DNA of 64,000 bases. Origin: Treponema sp. Lineage in GTDB: Bacteria > Spirochaetota > Spirochaetia > Treponematales > Treponemataceae. Of this stretch, positions 1-7,640 are shown piece after piece. The notes beneath the pieces were generated by a model. It worked only from the letters and a program-made list of their open reading frames with translations, searched no databases and was not told where the DNA came from. The stretch spans positions 1-64,000 of the forward strand of contig JAAYNH010000056.1 in NCBI GenBank assembly GCA_012520945.1, read 5' to 3'. Position 1 is the first letter of the stretch. Every line of letters begins with the position of its first letter. The translations under genes were made by a program, and so were the position numbers.

Positions 1-31
1 ACGATTCATCGTAGATTTAGTGTGTGGCTTG
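1..31 (+). repeat. 31-bp direct repeat, copy 1
   Basis: Identical to positions 97-127 (96-bp period). The identity stops exactly after the G that would be the integron crossover base in copy 2; after copy 1 the sequence continues CAACAAA instead of TTAGATG. It may be the right end of a preceding attC site whose left end lies outside the window. The 46 bp between the copies hold only short inverted repeats (AAAACT/AGTTTT, TTTGTG/CACAAA) and no ORF. Confidence 0.8.
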
Positions 32-77
32 CAACAAACCAAAACTTATGTGCAGTTTTGTGCTTACCACAAATACT

Positions 78-133
78 GCATAACAAGCTACAATGCACGA
101 TTCATCGTAGATTTAGTGTGTGGCTTGTTAGAT
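78..133 (+). other. attC-like integron recombination site
   Basis: The left box GCATAAC (78-84) approximates RYYYAAC, and the right box GTTAGAT (127-133) matches GTTRRRY exactly and is followed by G. The arms TAACAAGC (81-88) and GCTTGTTA (123-130) are perfect inverted repeats, and the interior contains a small hairpin (ACGAT/ATCGT). This is the architecture of an attC site of ordinary length, and Treponema denticola is known to carry a chromosomal integron. The site orientation puts the cassette array to the left, outside the window. The rpoN stop codon lies inside the right arm. No integrase gene is visible here, so the call rests on site structure and on the direct repeat. Confidence 0.5.
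97..127 (+). repeat. 31-bp direct repeat, copy 2 (inside attC-like site)
   Basis: Second copy of the repeat at positions 1-31. It forms the right half of the attC-like site and ends at the predicted G/TT crossover point. Confidence 0.8.
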
Positions 134-1573
134 GTCCCTATCAAATGATGATTTTATATTCAGTTCTGTTCTGTATTTAGCAACGGTACGGCGCGAAATT
201 TTTATGCCACGACTATCTAAAATTGATGCAAGTTTGCTATCCGATAATTTTTCCGTTTCGTTTTCTAATATTAACAAAATTTCTTGCTTTACACTTTCTT
301 TTGAAGGTCCTGTCTGCCTTTTATCTTTTTCTGAAAGAGTTCTTTTGTTTGAAACGGAAACACTAACTGCATTTGTAAAAAAGTAAGAAATTTCAAACAA
401 TCCCCACTCTGTTTGTACATATTTGCTATTTGAAATGCGCGAAATTGTACTTTCATGTACGCCAACTTTTTCTGCAACATCTTTCATACGCAACGGTTGT
501 AAAAATCTTGGCCCTTTGCTAAAAAATGCCTTTTGAAATTCCAAAATTGCAGAAACCGTTTTTATTAATGTTATGTTACGCTGTTCTATAGAATTAATAA
601 ACCATTTTGCATCTCTTAAAGCATCATCTACAATCTTATCTTTTCCTGCATATTTTATAAAACTACTTGAAAGTTCCAATTGAGGTAAATTTCCTTTTAA
701 AAATTCTACAACAAATTTTTTACCCGTTTCTGAAAATTCTTCATCGGTTGCCTTTCTAACTCTTACATCCGGCGTAATATATTTTGTAGGACTATTCGAA
801 GCAAATTGCCTTGCAGGAAAAGGATCAAGATTTTGAATAAATGCTATTGCTTGCTCAACATCTTCAGTTTCAATTTTATCAATATCGATTTTTTCTTGTA
901 AAAATTTTGACTTATCATAACCTTTAATTAATTTATTTTTTACCAATGTTGGACGCGGACGTTCCAATGTATCAAAAAAATCTTTCAAAATAGGCATCGT
1001 TAAAATAGGCACAATCATTTCCTTTTCAAGTCTTTTTGTTTGTAAAATTAAACTTTCCTGCAAATCTTTGCAACACACACCTGCCGGTTCCAAACTTTGC
1101 ACAATTTCTAATGCCTTATTTAATAATTCAGTACTTTCATCGTCTTTTAAAATAACATTTATATCTTCAACAAAATATCCATGATTATCTAAATTACTAA
1201 TAAGACGCCGGCACAAATCTCTTTCTTCTTCACCTATGTGCAGTAGTGTCAATTGCAAGAGCAATGCTTCTTGTAAACTTTGTTCACGTGACGGAGCACT
1301 TTCAATAAATGCTTGATGATTATCACTTTCTGTTGTATTTCCACCATAACGATTGTCATTGTTTTTTTTTGTAATGCGAATTTGGCCTGAATACAAGTTT
1401 GCATCTTGGATAATTTCAAGTGCAGGATTTTTTTCAACTTCTTCATATATTTTATCTGAAAGTTCAGGAACAGATAATGCCATAAGAGAGATAGACTGAA
1501 TCATTTGAGGCGATAGCTTTTGAGTAAGTTGCAAATTTTGTTGTTGAGAAAATCCTGTTTGCATTTTTGCCAT
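128..1573 (-). CDS. rpoN: RNA polymerase sigma-54 factor RpoN
   Basis: Alternative sigma factor that directs RNA polymerase to -24/-12 promoters and needs AAA+ activators. At 481 aa it has the usual family length. The N-terminal region I is Gln/Leu-rich (residues about 5-50, QNLQLTQKLSPQM), followed by the core-binding domain. A helix-turn-helix lies near residue 375 (MKDVAEKVGVHESTISR), and the C-terminal RpoN box is present as SRRTVAKYR. The start has no clear ribosome-binding site; Met4 is an alternative. The gene is divergent from the DUF1015 gene (46 bp apart) and its TAA stop sits within the attC-like site. By eye I found no clear GGCAC-N5-TTGC promoter in this window, so its targets appear to lie elsewhere. 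Confidence 0.96.
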   Translation of the reverse strand: MAKMQTGFSQQQNLQLTQKLSPQMIQSISLMALSVPELSDKIYEEVEKNPALEIIQDANLYSGQIRITKKNNDNRYGGNTTESDNHQAFIESAPSREQSLQEALLLQLTLLHIGEEERDLCRRLISNLDNHGYFVEDINVILKDDESTELLNKALEIVQSLEPAGVCCKDLQESLILQTKRLEKEMIVPILTMPILKDFFDTLERPRPTLVKNKLIKGYDKSKFLQEKIDIDKIETEDVEQAIAFIQNLDPFPARQFASNSPTKYITPDVRVRKATDEEFSETGKKFVVEFLKGNLPQLELSSSFIKYAGKDKIVDDALRDAKWFINSIEQRNITLIKTVSAILEFQKAFFSKGPRFLQPLRMKDVAEKVGVHESTISRISNSKYVQTEWGLFEISYFFTNAVSVSVSNKRTLSEKDKRQTGPSKESVKQEILLILENETEKLSDSKLASILDSRGIKISRRTVAKYRTELNIKSSFDRDI

Positions 1574-1619
1574 ATGTATAGACTAGCATATTTTTTTTAG
1601 AATGAATATACTGTAATAT

Positions 1620-2969
1620 ATGGAAGATTTTGAAAAATTTGGGATAAGTGTCCCAAAAATATTGTTACCAAAAACGGATTTAAAAGCATGGAGTGTAATT
1701 GCATGTGATCAATATACACAAGACCGTGAATATTGGGAAAAAGTCTCACAGATAGCAAAAGGGAAACCTTCTTCTTTGCATATAATTTTACCTGAAGTAT
1801 ATTTAAATGACTCAAACAGAACAGAACGCATTGAAAATATTCGCAAAACCATGAAAGATTATTTACGCGATGATATTTTTGCTGATGAAAAACAGGCTTT
1901 TATTTATATTGAACGCAAAACCGCATATGGACGAACCCGAAAAGGCTTAGTCGCTGCTATCGATTTGGAATCGTATGAATGGAAACCCTTTTCTACAGCA
2001 TTAATACGTGCAACGGAAGCTACAATTATTGACCGCATTCCTCCGCGTATGGAAATTCGTCGTGGAGCACCTATTGAAACACCACACATTATGCTTTTAG
2101 TAAACGATACTAACTGTGTTCTTGTTGAATCTTGTGGCGAATCGCTCAAAAGTAACGGAAAACAACCTGTTTACAATACAGATTTAATGGCAGATTCGGG
2201 ACATATCACAGGCTGGACAGTTGAATCCGAAAGCGAACTTTCTTCTGTAAAAAATGCTCTAAATAAATTATATGAACAAAACAAATGCAATGACGGCAGT
2301 GTTTTTATGTTTGCCGTTGGTGACGGAAATCACTCTTTAGCAACTGCAAAAGCTGTATGGGACGAATTAAAAGAAAATAATGGTGGCAAAAAAAATGATG
2401 ACGGCTCTATTTCCATTCCTGCCGGTTTTGAAAATCATAATGCACGTTTTGCATTAATTGAAATCGTTAACATTTATGACAAAGGCTTGACTTTTGAACC
2501 CATTCATAGAATTCTTTTTAATATTCAAGGAAAAACCCTCATTGAATATGTAGCAAAAAAACTTAACGGCAAAATTATTGATTGTGCAAATGCTGAAGAA
2601 ATAGAAAGAAATGTGCTTTCATCAAAAGCGAATTTCGGTTTTGTATGGAAAGATACAAAAACTGCTAAAACAGTATATAAGTGCGTTGAAACAAATATTA
2701 CAGATTTAGCTGTGAGCCACTTACAACCGATACTAGACCAATATTTGAATGAAAATGCAAATGAAAGCGAAATTGACTATATACACGGAAGCGATGAAGT
2801 TTTTAGACTAGGTGAAAAAGACAACACGGTTTCAATTTTACTACCACCAATTGCAAAAGACAGTTTTTTTGCAACAATCGTTCGAAACGGTCCTCTGCCA
2901 CGAAAAAGTTTTTCTATGGGCGAAGCTAGTGAAAAACGTTTTTATATGGAATGTCGAAAATTATTTTAG
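1620..2969 (+). CDS. DUF1015 family protein
   Basis: A 449-residue soluble protein of the DUF1015 family, which is widespread in spirochaetes, Clostridia and Thermotogales and has no established function. Recognised from the N-terminal LPKTDLKAWSVIACDQYTQD segment and the strongly conserved GDGNHSLATAK motif near residue 235. The family is sometimes suggested to be related to phosphotransferases or kinases, but nothing here proves an activity. No signal peptide or membrane segment. It starts 46 bp from divergent rpoN and has no obvious Shine-Dalgarno sequence. A plain full-length member. Confidence 0.85.
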   Translation: MEDFEKFGISVPKILLPKTDLKAWSVIACDQYTQDREYWEKVSQIAKGKPSSLHIILPEVYLNDSNRTERIENIRKTMKDYLRDDIFADEKQAFIYIERKTAYGRTRKGLVAAIDLESYEWKPFSTALIRATEATIIDRIPPRMEIRRGAPIETPHIMLLVNDTNCVLVESCGESLKSNGKQPVYNTDLMADSGHITGWTVESESELSSVKNALNKLYEQNKCNDGSVFMFAVGDGNHSLATAKAVWDELKENNGGKKNDDGSISIPAGFENHNARFALIEIVNIYDKGLTFEPIHRILFNIQGKTLIEYVAKKLNGKIIDCANAEEIERNVLSSKANFGFVWKDTKTAKTVYKCVETNITDLAVSHLQPILDQYLNENANESEIDYIHGSDEVFRLGEKDNTVSILLPPIAKDSFFATIVRNGPLPRKSFSMGEASEKRFYMECRKLF

Positions 2970-3058
2970 TTTAATTTTTACATTTTTGGTGTTTTGGTTT
3001 TACATTTTTTAATCTCTACTTGATTAATATTTTTCTTTCTGCTATATTTACTAAACAC

Positions 3059-3141
3059 GCCGGCGTGGTGGAATGGTAGACACGATAGACTCAAAATCTA
3101 TTGCGGGCAACCGTGTATGAGTTCAAGTCTCATCGCCGGTA
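3059..3141 (+). tRNA. tRNA-Leu (CAA)
   Basis: Class II tRNA of 83 nt. The acceptor GCCGGCG (3059-3065) pairs with CGCCGGT (3134-3140), with A as discriminator. The anticodon stem ATAGA/TCTAT encloses the loop CTCAAAA, giving anticodon CAA (codon UUG). A long variable arm follows and the T-loop is GTTCAAGTC. The CCA end is not encoded. The 3' 19 nt recur 202 bp downstream as part of a duplicated block. Confidence 0.95.
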
Positions 3142-3259
3142 TGCAAAGGAATTGTTTTAAAACTCAATTCCTTTTTTTATTTTAAACTAATGTGCAAAAA
3201 AACTTAAGACTTGAACTCCGCAGTTCGCGCCGAACAGGTGTGAGGATGAGCCACCACGG
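3123..3259 (+). repeat. Tandem repeat block A (tRNA 3' end plus GC-rich element)
   Basis: This block begins inside the tRNA-Leu T-arm and runs through the terminator into a GC-rich stretch with the hairpin GTTCG-CGC-CGAAC (3223-3235). It recurs at 3325-3463 with single-base differences in homopolymers. Within it, AGACTTGAACTC (3207-3218) is the exact reverse complement of the tRNA T-arm segment at 3119-3130. Confidence 0.9.
3145..3178 (+). terminator. Rho-independent terminator of tRNA-Leu
   Basis: GGAATTG (3148-3154) pairs with CAATTCC (3165-3171) around an A/T loop and is followed by seven T. A second copy of this hairpin occurs at about 3347-3381 in the duplicated block. Confidence 0.8.
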
Positions 3260-3324
3260 ATGGTGGCGAAAGCGAACGAAGGCGTCCACGAAGGGAGAAA
3301 ACACGATGTTTTCGACTGGAGTGG

Positions 3325-3463
3325 TCAAGTCTCATCGCCGGTATGCAAAGGAATTGTTTTAAAACTCAATTCCTTTTTTTTATTTTAAACTAATGTGCAA
3401 AAAAAACTTAAGACTTGAACTCCGCAGTTCGCGCCGAACAGGTGTGAGGATGAGCCACCACGG
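3325..3463 (+). repeat. Tandem repeat block B
   Basis: Near-identical copy of 3123-3259, offset by about 202-204 bp. The 65 bp between the blocks are GC-rich and contain two hairpins (CCACCA/TGGTGG at 3251-3266 and GAAAAC/GTTTTC at 3297-3313). Block B ends a few bases from the comM stop codon. The composition is clearly higher in GC than the surrounding genome. Confidence 0.9.
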
Positions 3464-3470
3464 GGTGGTC

Positions 3471-5024
3471 CTAAAACATTATGTCGATTCCGCCTTCATT
3501 TTTACGTAACTCCACAGCTTCAGCCAAATCTTCTTGCCTAATTGCAACGGAGCCCGCCATATCTGCAATTGTACGTGCCAGCTTAATACAACTGTGAATT
3601 GCACGTGCAGAAAAACCGTTTTTAATGACTTGTTCATTCATAAAATCTTTGCATCCCTGATCTAGCTTACAATAATAATTTATTTCCTCCGGTAATAACA
3701 AAGCATTTTGTTTACCCTGCCTAGACCTTTGAATTGAAATTGCACGTGCAATATCATGACGTAATTCCTCCGACGTTTTGTAAGGTTTTCTATTTTTCGA
3801 AGAAAAAACCGGCACACGAATATCAATTCTATCTAAAAGCGGGGAAGAAAACTTTTTCCAATACTGCTCAACTGCCCTTGAGTTACAAACACATATTTTA
3901 TCCGGTGCTCCAAAATTCCCACAAGGACACGGATTCGTCGCAATTAAAAGCTGAAAATTTGCAGGATACACAGTGTGCCGCCCCGCTCGACTTAGTGTTA
4001 CATTTCCGTTTTCCAAAGGCACACGCAAAGCTTGTAAAACAGATGTACGAAATTCCGCCGCTTCGTCTAAAAATAAGGCACCATTATGTGCCAATGATAT
4101 TTCACCAGGCAAACAATGTTTCCCGCCACCAATTATACCTTGCAAACTTGCACTTTGATGAGGAATGCGAAACGGTGCCGTTTTTATTAATGGCTCCCCT
4201 GCTTTCATCAAACCTGCCAAACTATAAATACGCGTAACAGGGATAGCCTCTTCTTTTGTCAAATTCGGCATAATAGAAGGAAATCTTTGTAATGCTAAAG
4301 ATTTACCGCAACCAGGAGAACCGTATGCAATTAAATTATGAAAGCCACTTGCCGCAATTTGCAAAGCCCTAACCAATTGACTTTGCCCTAAAACTTCACC
4401 CATATCATTTTCTTTTGTGCTTTTTGAAAACTCAACTTCTATATCTTTATTTGTTTTTTCATTTATATCCTCACTTTTTTTGCTATCTTCTTTTTCCAAA
4501 CATTCAACAATATTCACCATTATTTCAGAAGCTTCATTCAAAGACTCCACGCCATGAACATTCATCAAACCAAGCACTTGAGCTTCTTCTTTATTCGTTA
4601 TCGGTACAATGCAATGTTTTACGCCTAATTCTGCAGCAGAAGAAACAGCCGCATTTACGCCCCGAACACCACGAACTTTACCTGACAATTCCAATTCACC
4701 CATCACAAGAATTTTTTTCAAGGAAAATTTTTCTTTGTCATCTTTTATATTTTTTTGCTCCAATAAAACAGCCAACGCAATTGCCAAATCAAAACCTGCT
4801 CCTTCTTTTTTTACATCTGCAGGAGAAAGACTAATTAAAACTCTTTCATTTGGAAATTCAAAACCTGAATTACGAATGGCGGCTCGCATTCTTTCCCGTG
4901 CTTCTTTTACTGCATTATCAGCTAAACCTACTAAATCTACAGCCGGAATTCCGCGACGCAAATCTACCTCAACCGTAACTAAAAAACCCTCATATCCAAA
5001 CGGCGAAAAACTCACAATGTTCAT
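3471..5024 (-). CDS. comM: ComM/YifB family Mg-chelatase-like AAA+ ATPase
   Basis: A 517-residue protein. The start is Met at 5024 because GAGGTG lies just upstream and MNIVSFSPFGYEG is the family N-terminus; an 8-codon upstream extension has no ribosome-binding site. N-terminal ChlI-like domain (residues 1-170, Lon-protease-like fold), central Mg-chelatase AAA+ domain with Walker A GSPGCGKS and sensor segment ATNPCPCGNFG, and a C-terminal Mg_chelatase_C domain. In Vibrio, ComM is a hexameric helicase that promotes branch migration during natural transformation; in spirochaetes the role is not established. A variable Lys/Glu-rich linker follows the N-terminal domain. Full length, with nothing missing. 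Confidence 0.93.
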   Translation of the reverse strand: MNIVSFSPFGYEGFLVTVEVDLRRGIPAVDLVGLADNAVKEARERMRAAIRNSGFEFPNERVLISLSPADVKKEGAGFDLAIALAVLLEQKNIKDDKEKFSLKKILVMGELELSGKVRGVRGVNAAVSSAAELGVKHCIVPITNKEEAQVLGLMNVHGVESLNEASEIMVNIVECLEKEDSKKSEDINEKTNKDIEVEFSKSTKENDMGEVLGQSQLVRALQIAASGFHNLIAYGSPGCGKSLALQRFPSIMPNLTKEEAIPVTRIYSLAGLMKAGEPLIKTAPFRIPHQSASLQGIIGGGKHCLPGEISLAHNGALFLDEAAEFRTSVLQALRVPLENGNVTLSRAGRHTVYPANFQLLIATNPCPCGNFGAPDKICVCNSRAVEQYWKKFSSPLLDRIDIRVPVFSSKNRKPYKTSEELRHDIARAISIQRSRQGKQNALLLPEEINYYCKLDQGCKDFMNEQVIKNGFSARAIHSCIKLARTIADMAGSVAIRQEDLAEAVELRKNEGGIDIMF

Positions 5025-5123
5025 AATGCACCTCTTTTTTGTGTACATATAAACTATTGCATTTACAATAAAAAAAAGTTGTTTTTACTATTTATATGAG
5101 GTTTTTTTATAACATATCTTCTG

Positions 5124-5972
5124 TTATTGTTTTTCTATCGCTTTTTTTAATTCATCTGTCCAAAATTTATCATCAATTTTTTTACCACCAGCCGTAAAAC
5201 CAAGCTTTCTGTCTGAGCGAATTTTTTCTCCATGAAAATCACTACCGGCAGTTATAAAAAAACCTATTTTCCGTGCCATTTTTTCCAATCTCTGACAGTC
5301 TACAAATCTCGCACCCGGATGCCAGGCTTCCAAACCTTGCACACCTCTTTCGAATAAATTTTGCAAAACATCTTCAATTTTTCCCCATGACAGATAAAGC
5401 GAAAGAGGATGTGCAATTACAGGAATACCTCCTGACTCACAAATAGCAACGATTGCCTCATCTAAATTTACACCGGTACGCTTTACATAAAAAGGTTTGC
5501 CAAAACTCAAATATTTATCAAATGCTTGTTGTCGAGTACGTACTTTTTTTATTTCCAGCAAATATTGAGCAAAATGAGGCCGTCCAATAACCGCATCTCC
5601 TGAAATTTTTTTTATATCGTCTAAAGAGCATCTAATACCATGTTCGTTCATCTTTTCTAAAATATACAAATTACGTTCCATTCTGTCATTTTTTAAAAAA
5701 GTTATTATTTCAGATAAACTTTTTGATTCTTTTTGAAAATTTAATCCTAAAAGATGAAATTCTCCCTTAGGCCAATCTATGTTCAATTCAATTCCCGGCA
5801 CAAATATCATATTCAATTTATCTGCCGTTTTTTTTGCTTGATCAAGACCATCGACCGTATCATGATCTGTTAGAGCCAAAACTTTAATGCCCTCATCGTG
5901 AGCTTTTTTTACTAATTCTTCAGGTTCATACATTCCATCTGACGCTGAACTGTGACAATGTAAATCTATCAT
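5124..5972 (-). CDS. PHP-domain phosphoesterase (TrpH/RNase AM family)
   Basis: A 282-residue soluble metallophosphoesterase with the PHP metal-binding motifs in order: HCHSSASDG at the N-terminus, LTDHDTVDG near residue 36, IAHPLSLY near 187 and GSDFHGEK near 244. The family (E. coli YciV/RnaAM and nucleoside 3',5'-bisphosphate phosphatases) trims short 5' RNA ends or hydrolyses pAp-like nucleotides. The start MIDLHCHSS places the first metal motif at the terminus, as in the family. It is monocistronic and divergent from the regulator at 6089. The exact substrate cannot be assigned from sequence. Confidence 0.85.
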   Translation of the reverse strand: MIDLHCHSSASDGMYEPEELVKKAHDEGIKVLALTDHDTVDGLDQAKKTADKLNMIFVPGIELNIDWPKGEFHLLGLNFQKESKSLSEIITFLKNDRMERNLYILEKMNEHGIRCSLDDIKKISGDAVIGRPHFAQYLLEIKKVRTRQQAFDKYLSFGKPFYVKRTGVNLDEAIVAICESGGIPVIAHPLSLYLSWGKIEDVLQNLFERGVQGLEAWHPGARFVDCQRLEKMARKIGFFITAGSDFHGEKIRSDRKLGFTAGGKKIDDKFWTDELKKAIEKQ

Positions 5973-6088
5973 AAAAAAACAATAGCATATTTTTATCTTT
6001 TGTGGTATTATTATTGTGAAAAACTATATTTTGTGTTATACTTTTTATTACGATAATTGCAATTTTAATATGTTTTGAGAGGAATTTT

Positions 6089-7342
6089 ATGCCTAGAGCA
6101 ATGCAATACACAAAAGGCTCAATTATTTACTTTTCCGGAGATAAAGATGAACGAATTTTTATCTTACAAAAAGGATTAGTCATTTTAACCAGCACAGATA
6201 TAGAAACCGGTATACCAGTTACGGAGCACATTAAAGAAGGTGAGTTTTTCGGTGTAAAATCTGCTTTGGGACATTTTCCTCGTGAAGAAACTGCAACGGT
6301 TGTTTTAGATTCAATTGCAATATCGATGACTGTTCAAGAATTTGAACATATGTTCAGTGGAAACAAACAGGTTATTATGAAAATGCTCAAGGTTTTTTCA
6401 AACCAATTACGGTCAATTCATAAAAAAACCGAATCTATTTTAAATAGCCACGAAGAAGTCAATCAATCCACAGGTATGTTATCCGTCGCACAAAGTTTTT
6501 ATGCAGATGAACAATATAAAGCATGTTGCGATGTTTGTCTGAAATTTTTACAACGCTTTCCAAATGCAATTAATAAAGAAGAAGTTGCTAAACTTTATAC
6601 CGACTCCAAAAAACGCATGGAAATGCAAAAACAACGTTCACGCAGTATTGAAACCACTAATGTCTCCGCTTCAGTAATGACCGGTACACTAAAACAATTT
6701 TCACTCCCTGCTTTTTCAAGATTTGCTAAAACATTTGAAAGTGGCTCCGTTATTATTGCTGAATATGAACCGGGCGATTGTTTTTATTTAATTCAATCAG
6801 GTCGCGTTCAATTAGTGAAGTGTGTAAACGGAGCAAAGAAAAATTTAGACATACTAAAGCCCGGTGAGTTTTTTGGAGAAATGGCTATTCTTGAAAACTC
6901 TCCGCGTTCTGCTACTTGTGTTGCAATTGACACAGTTGAAGTTCTTGAGTTTAGCAAAGAAAACTTTGAGCTTCTAATTACAGGCAATCCTCAAATTGCC
7001 TTAATGCTTTTAAAATTATTTTGTAAACGCATATATGACCAAAAACGACGCTTCAGAATTCTTGTTATCCAAGACAATCAAGCTCGTGTTGGAGATGTAT
7101 TTTTGATGTTTGATGAATTAAATCCCGGAACAAATCCAAATGATCGCTCAAGAAGATTCAATCTGACTGTTCAAGATGTTTCTCACTGGGCAGGATTGCC
7201 TGTAGATGTTGTTAGGGATGAAATCAATAAATTCGTCGAAAAACGTAAAATCGAAGTTTATGACAACCATATAGTTGTTACAAATATTGTTGATATGAAA
7301 CGTTTTGTAGACAGTCGAATACAAATGCGTCATACACAATAA
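6089..7342 (+). CDS. Tandem cyclic-nucleotide-binding-domain regulator
   Basis: A 417-residue cytosolic protein with two Crp-like effector domains. The first (about residues 5-115) is degenerate in its phosphate-binding cassette. The second (about 205-325) has the full signature GEFFGEMAILENSPRSAT with the cyclic-nucleotide-binding Arg. Between them is a short helical TPR-like segment (about 125-185). The C-terminal 80 residues (FNLTVQDVSHWAGLPVDVV) resemble a winged helix of the Crp type, so it may bind DNA. Ribosome-binding site GAGAGGA precedes the ATG. tRNA-Thr follows directly. Ligand and targets are unknown; such two-CNB proteins are common in treponemes. Confidence 0.8.
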   Translation: MPRAMQYTKGSIIYFSGDKDERIFILQKGLVILTSTDIETGIPVTEHIKEGEFFGVKSALGHFPREETATVVLDSIAISMTVQEFEHMFSGNKQVIMKMLKVFSNQLRSIHKKTESILNSHEEVNQSTGMLSVAQSFYADEQYKACCDVCLKFLQRFPNAINKEEVAKLYTDSKKRMEMQKQRSRSIETTNVSASVMTGTLKQFSLPAFSRFAKTFESGSVIIAEYEPGDCFYLIQSGRVQLVKCVNGAKKNLDILKPGEFFGEMAILENSPRSATCVAIDTVEVLEFSKENFELLITGNPQIALMLLKLFCKRIYDQKRRFRILVIQDNQARVGDVFLMFDELNPGTNPNDRSRRFNLTVQDVSHWAGLPVDVVRDEINKFVEKRKIEVYDNHIVVTNIVDMKRFVDSRIQMRHTQ

Positions 7343-7357
7343 TTTTATTTAAATCTT

Positions 7358-7430
7358 GCCAACTTAGCTCACCTGGCAGAGCAGCACCCTCGTAACGTGC
7401 AGGTACTCGGTTCAAGTCCGAGAGTTGGCT
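7358..7430 (+). tRNA. tRNA-Thr (CGT)
   Basis: The acceptor GCCAACT pairs with AGTTGGC (7423-7429), with discriminator T. D-arm GCTC/GAGC, anticodon loop CTCGTAA (anticodon CGT) and T-arm CTCGG-TTCAAGT-CCGAG. The closing anticodon-stem pair appears as a C-C mismatch. CCA is not encoded. About 210 bp of AT-rich non-coding sequence separates it from the chemoreceptor gene. Confidence 0.92.
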
Positions 7431-7593
7431 AAAATATATTAGTATTTTTTTCTTAAAATAATATCATCTAACCGTTAAGACTTGTCTATTCTTTTTAAGT
7501 TCTCAGTAATTTCAACAGATTTTACTTGAATTTTATCCGAAAATTTACTAAATTATTATTTTATTGTTTTTTTATATAATTTTATGCAAATAC

Positions 7594-7621
7594 TAATTGA
7601 CTTTTTGAAATTTACCGATGA
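7594..7621 (+). promoter_or_regulatory. Possible sigma-28-type promoter of the soluble chemoreceptor
   Basis: TAAT followed by 16 nt and ACCGATGA resembles the flagellar/chemotaxis sigma consensus TAAA-N15-GCCGATAA. It sits 20 bp before the ATG of a chemoreceptor gene, so the leader would be very short. Weak but contextually sensible. Confidence 0.3.
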
Positions 7622-7640
7622 TAATGTATGAGATATATTT

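Noticed and set aside
1-127. CRISPR array from the 31-bp repeat
   Set aside because: Only two copies, a 65-bp spacer, no cas genes, and the repeat end coincides with an integron core site.
3123-3463. attL/attR of an integrated element at tRNA-Leu
   Set aside because: The copies are only about 200 bp apart with no integrase between them, and the identity extends far beyond the tRNA end. A tandem duplication explains it better.
3734-4237. Plus-strand ORF of 167 codons opposite comM
   Set aside because: Antisense shadow of a well-conserved AAA+ gene; composition not protein-like and no ribosome-binding site.
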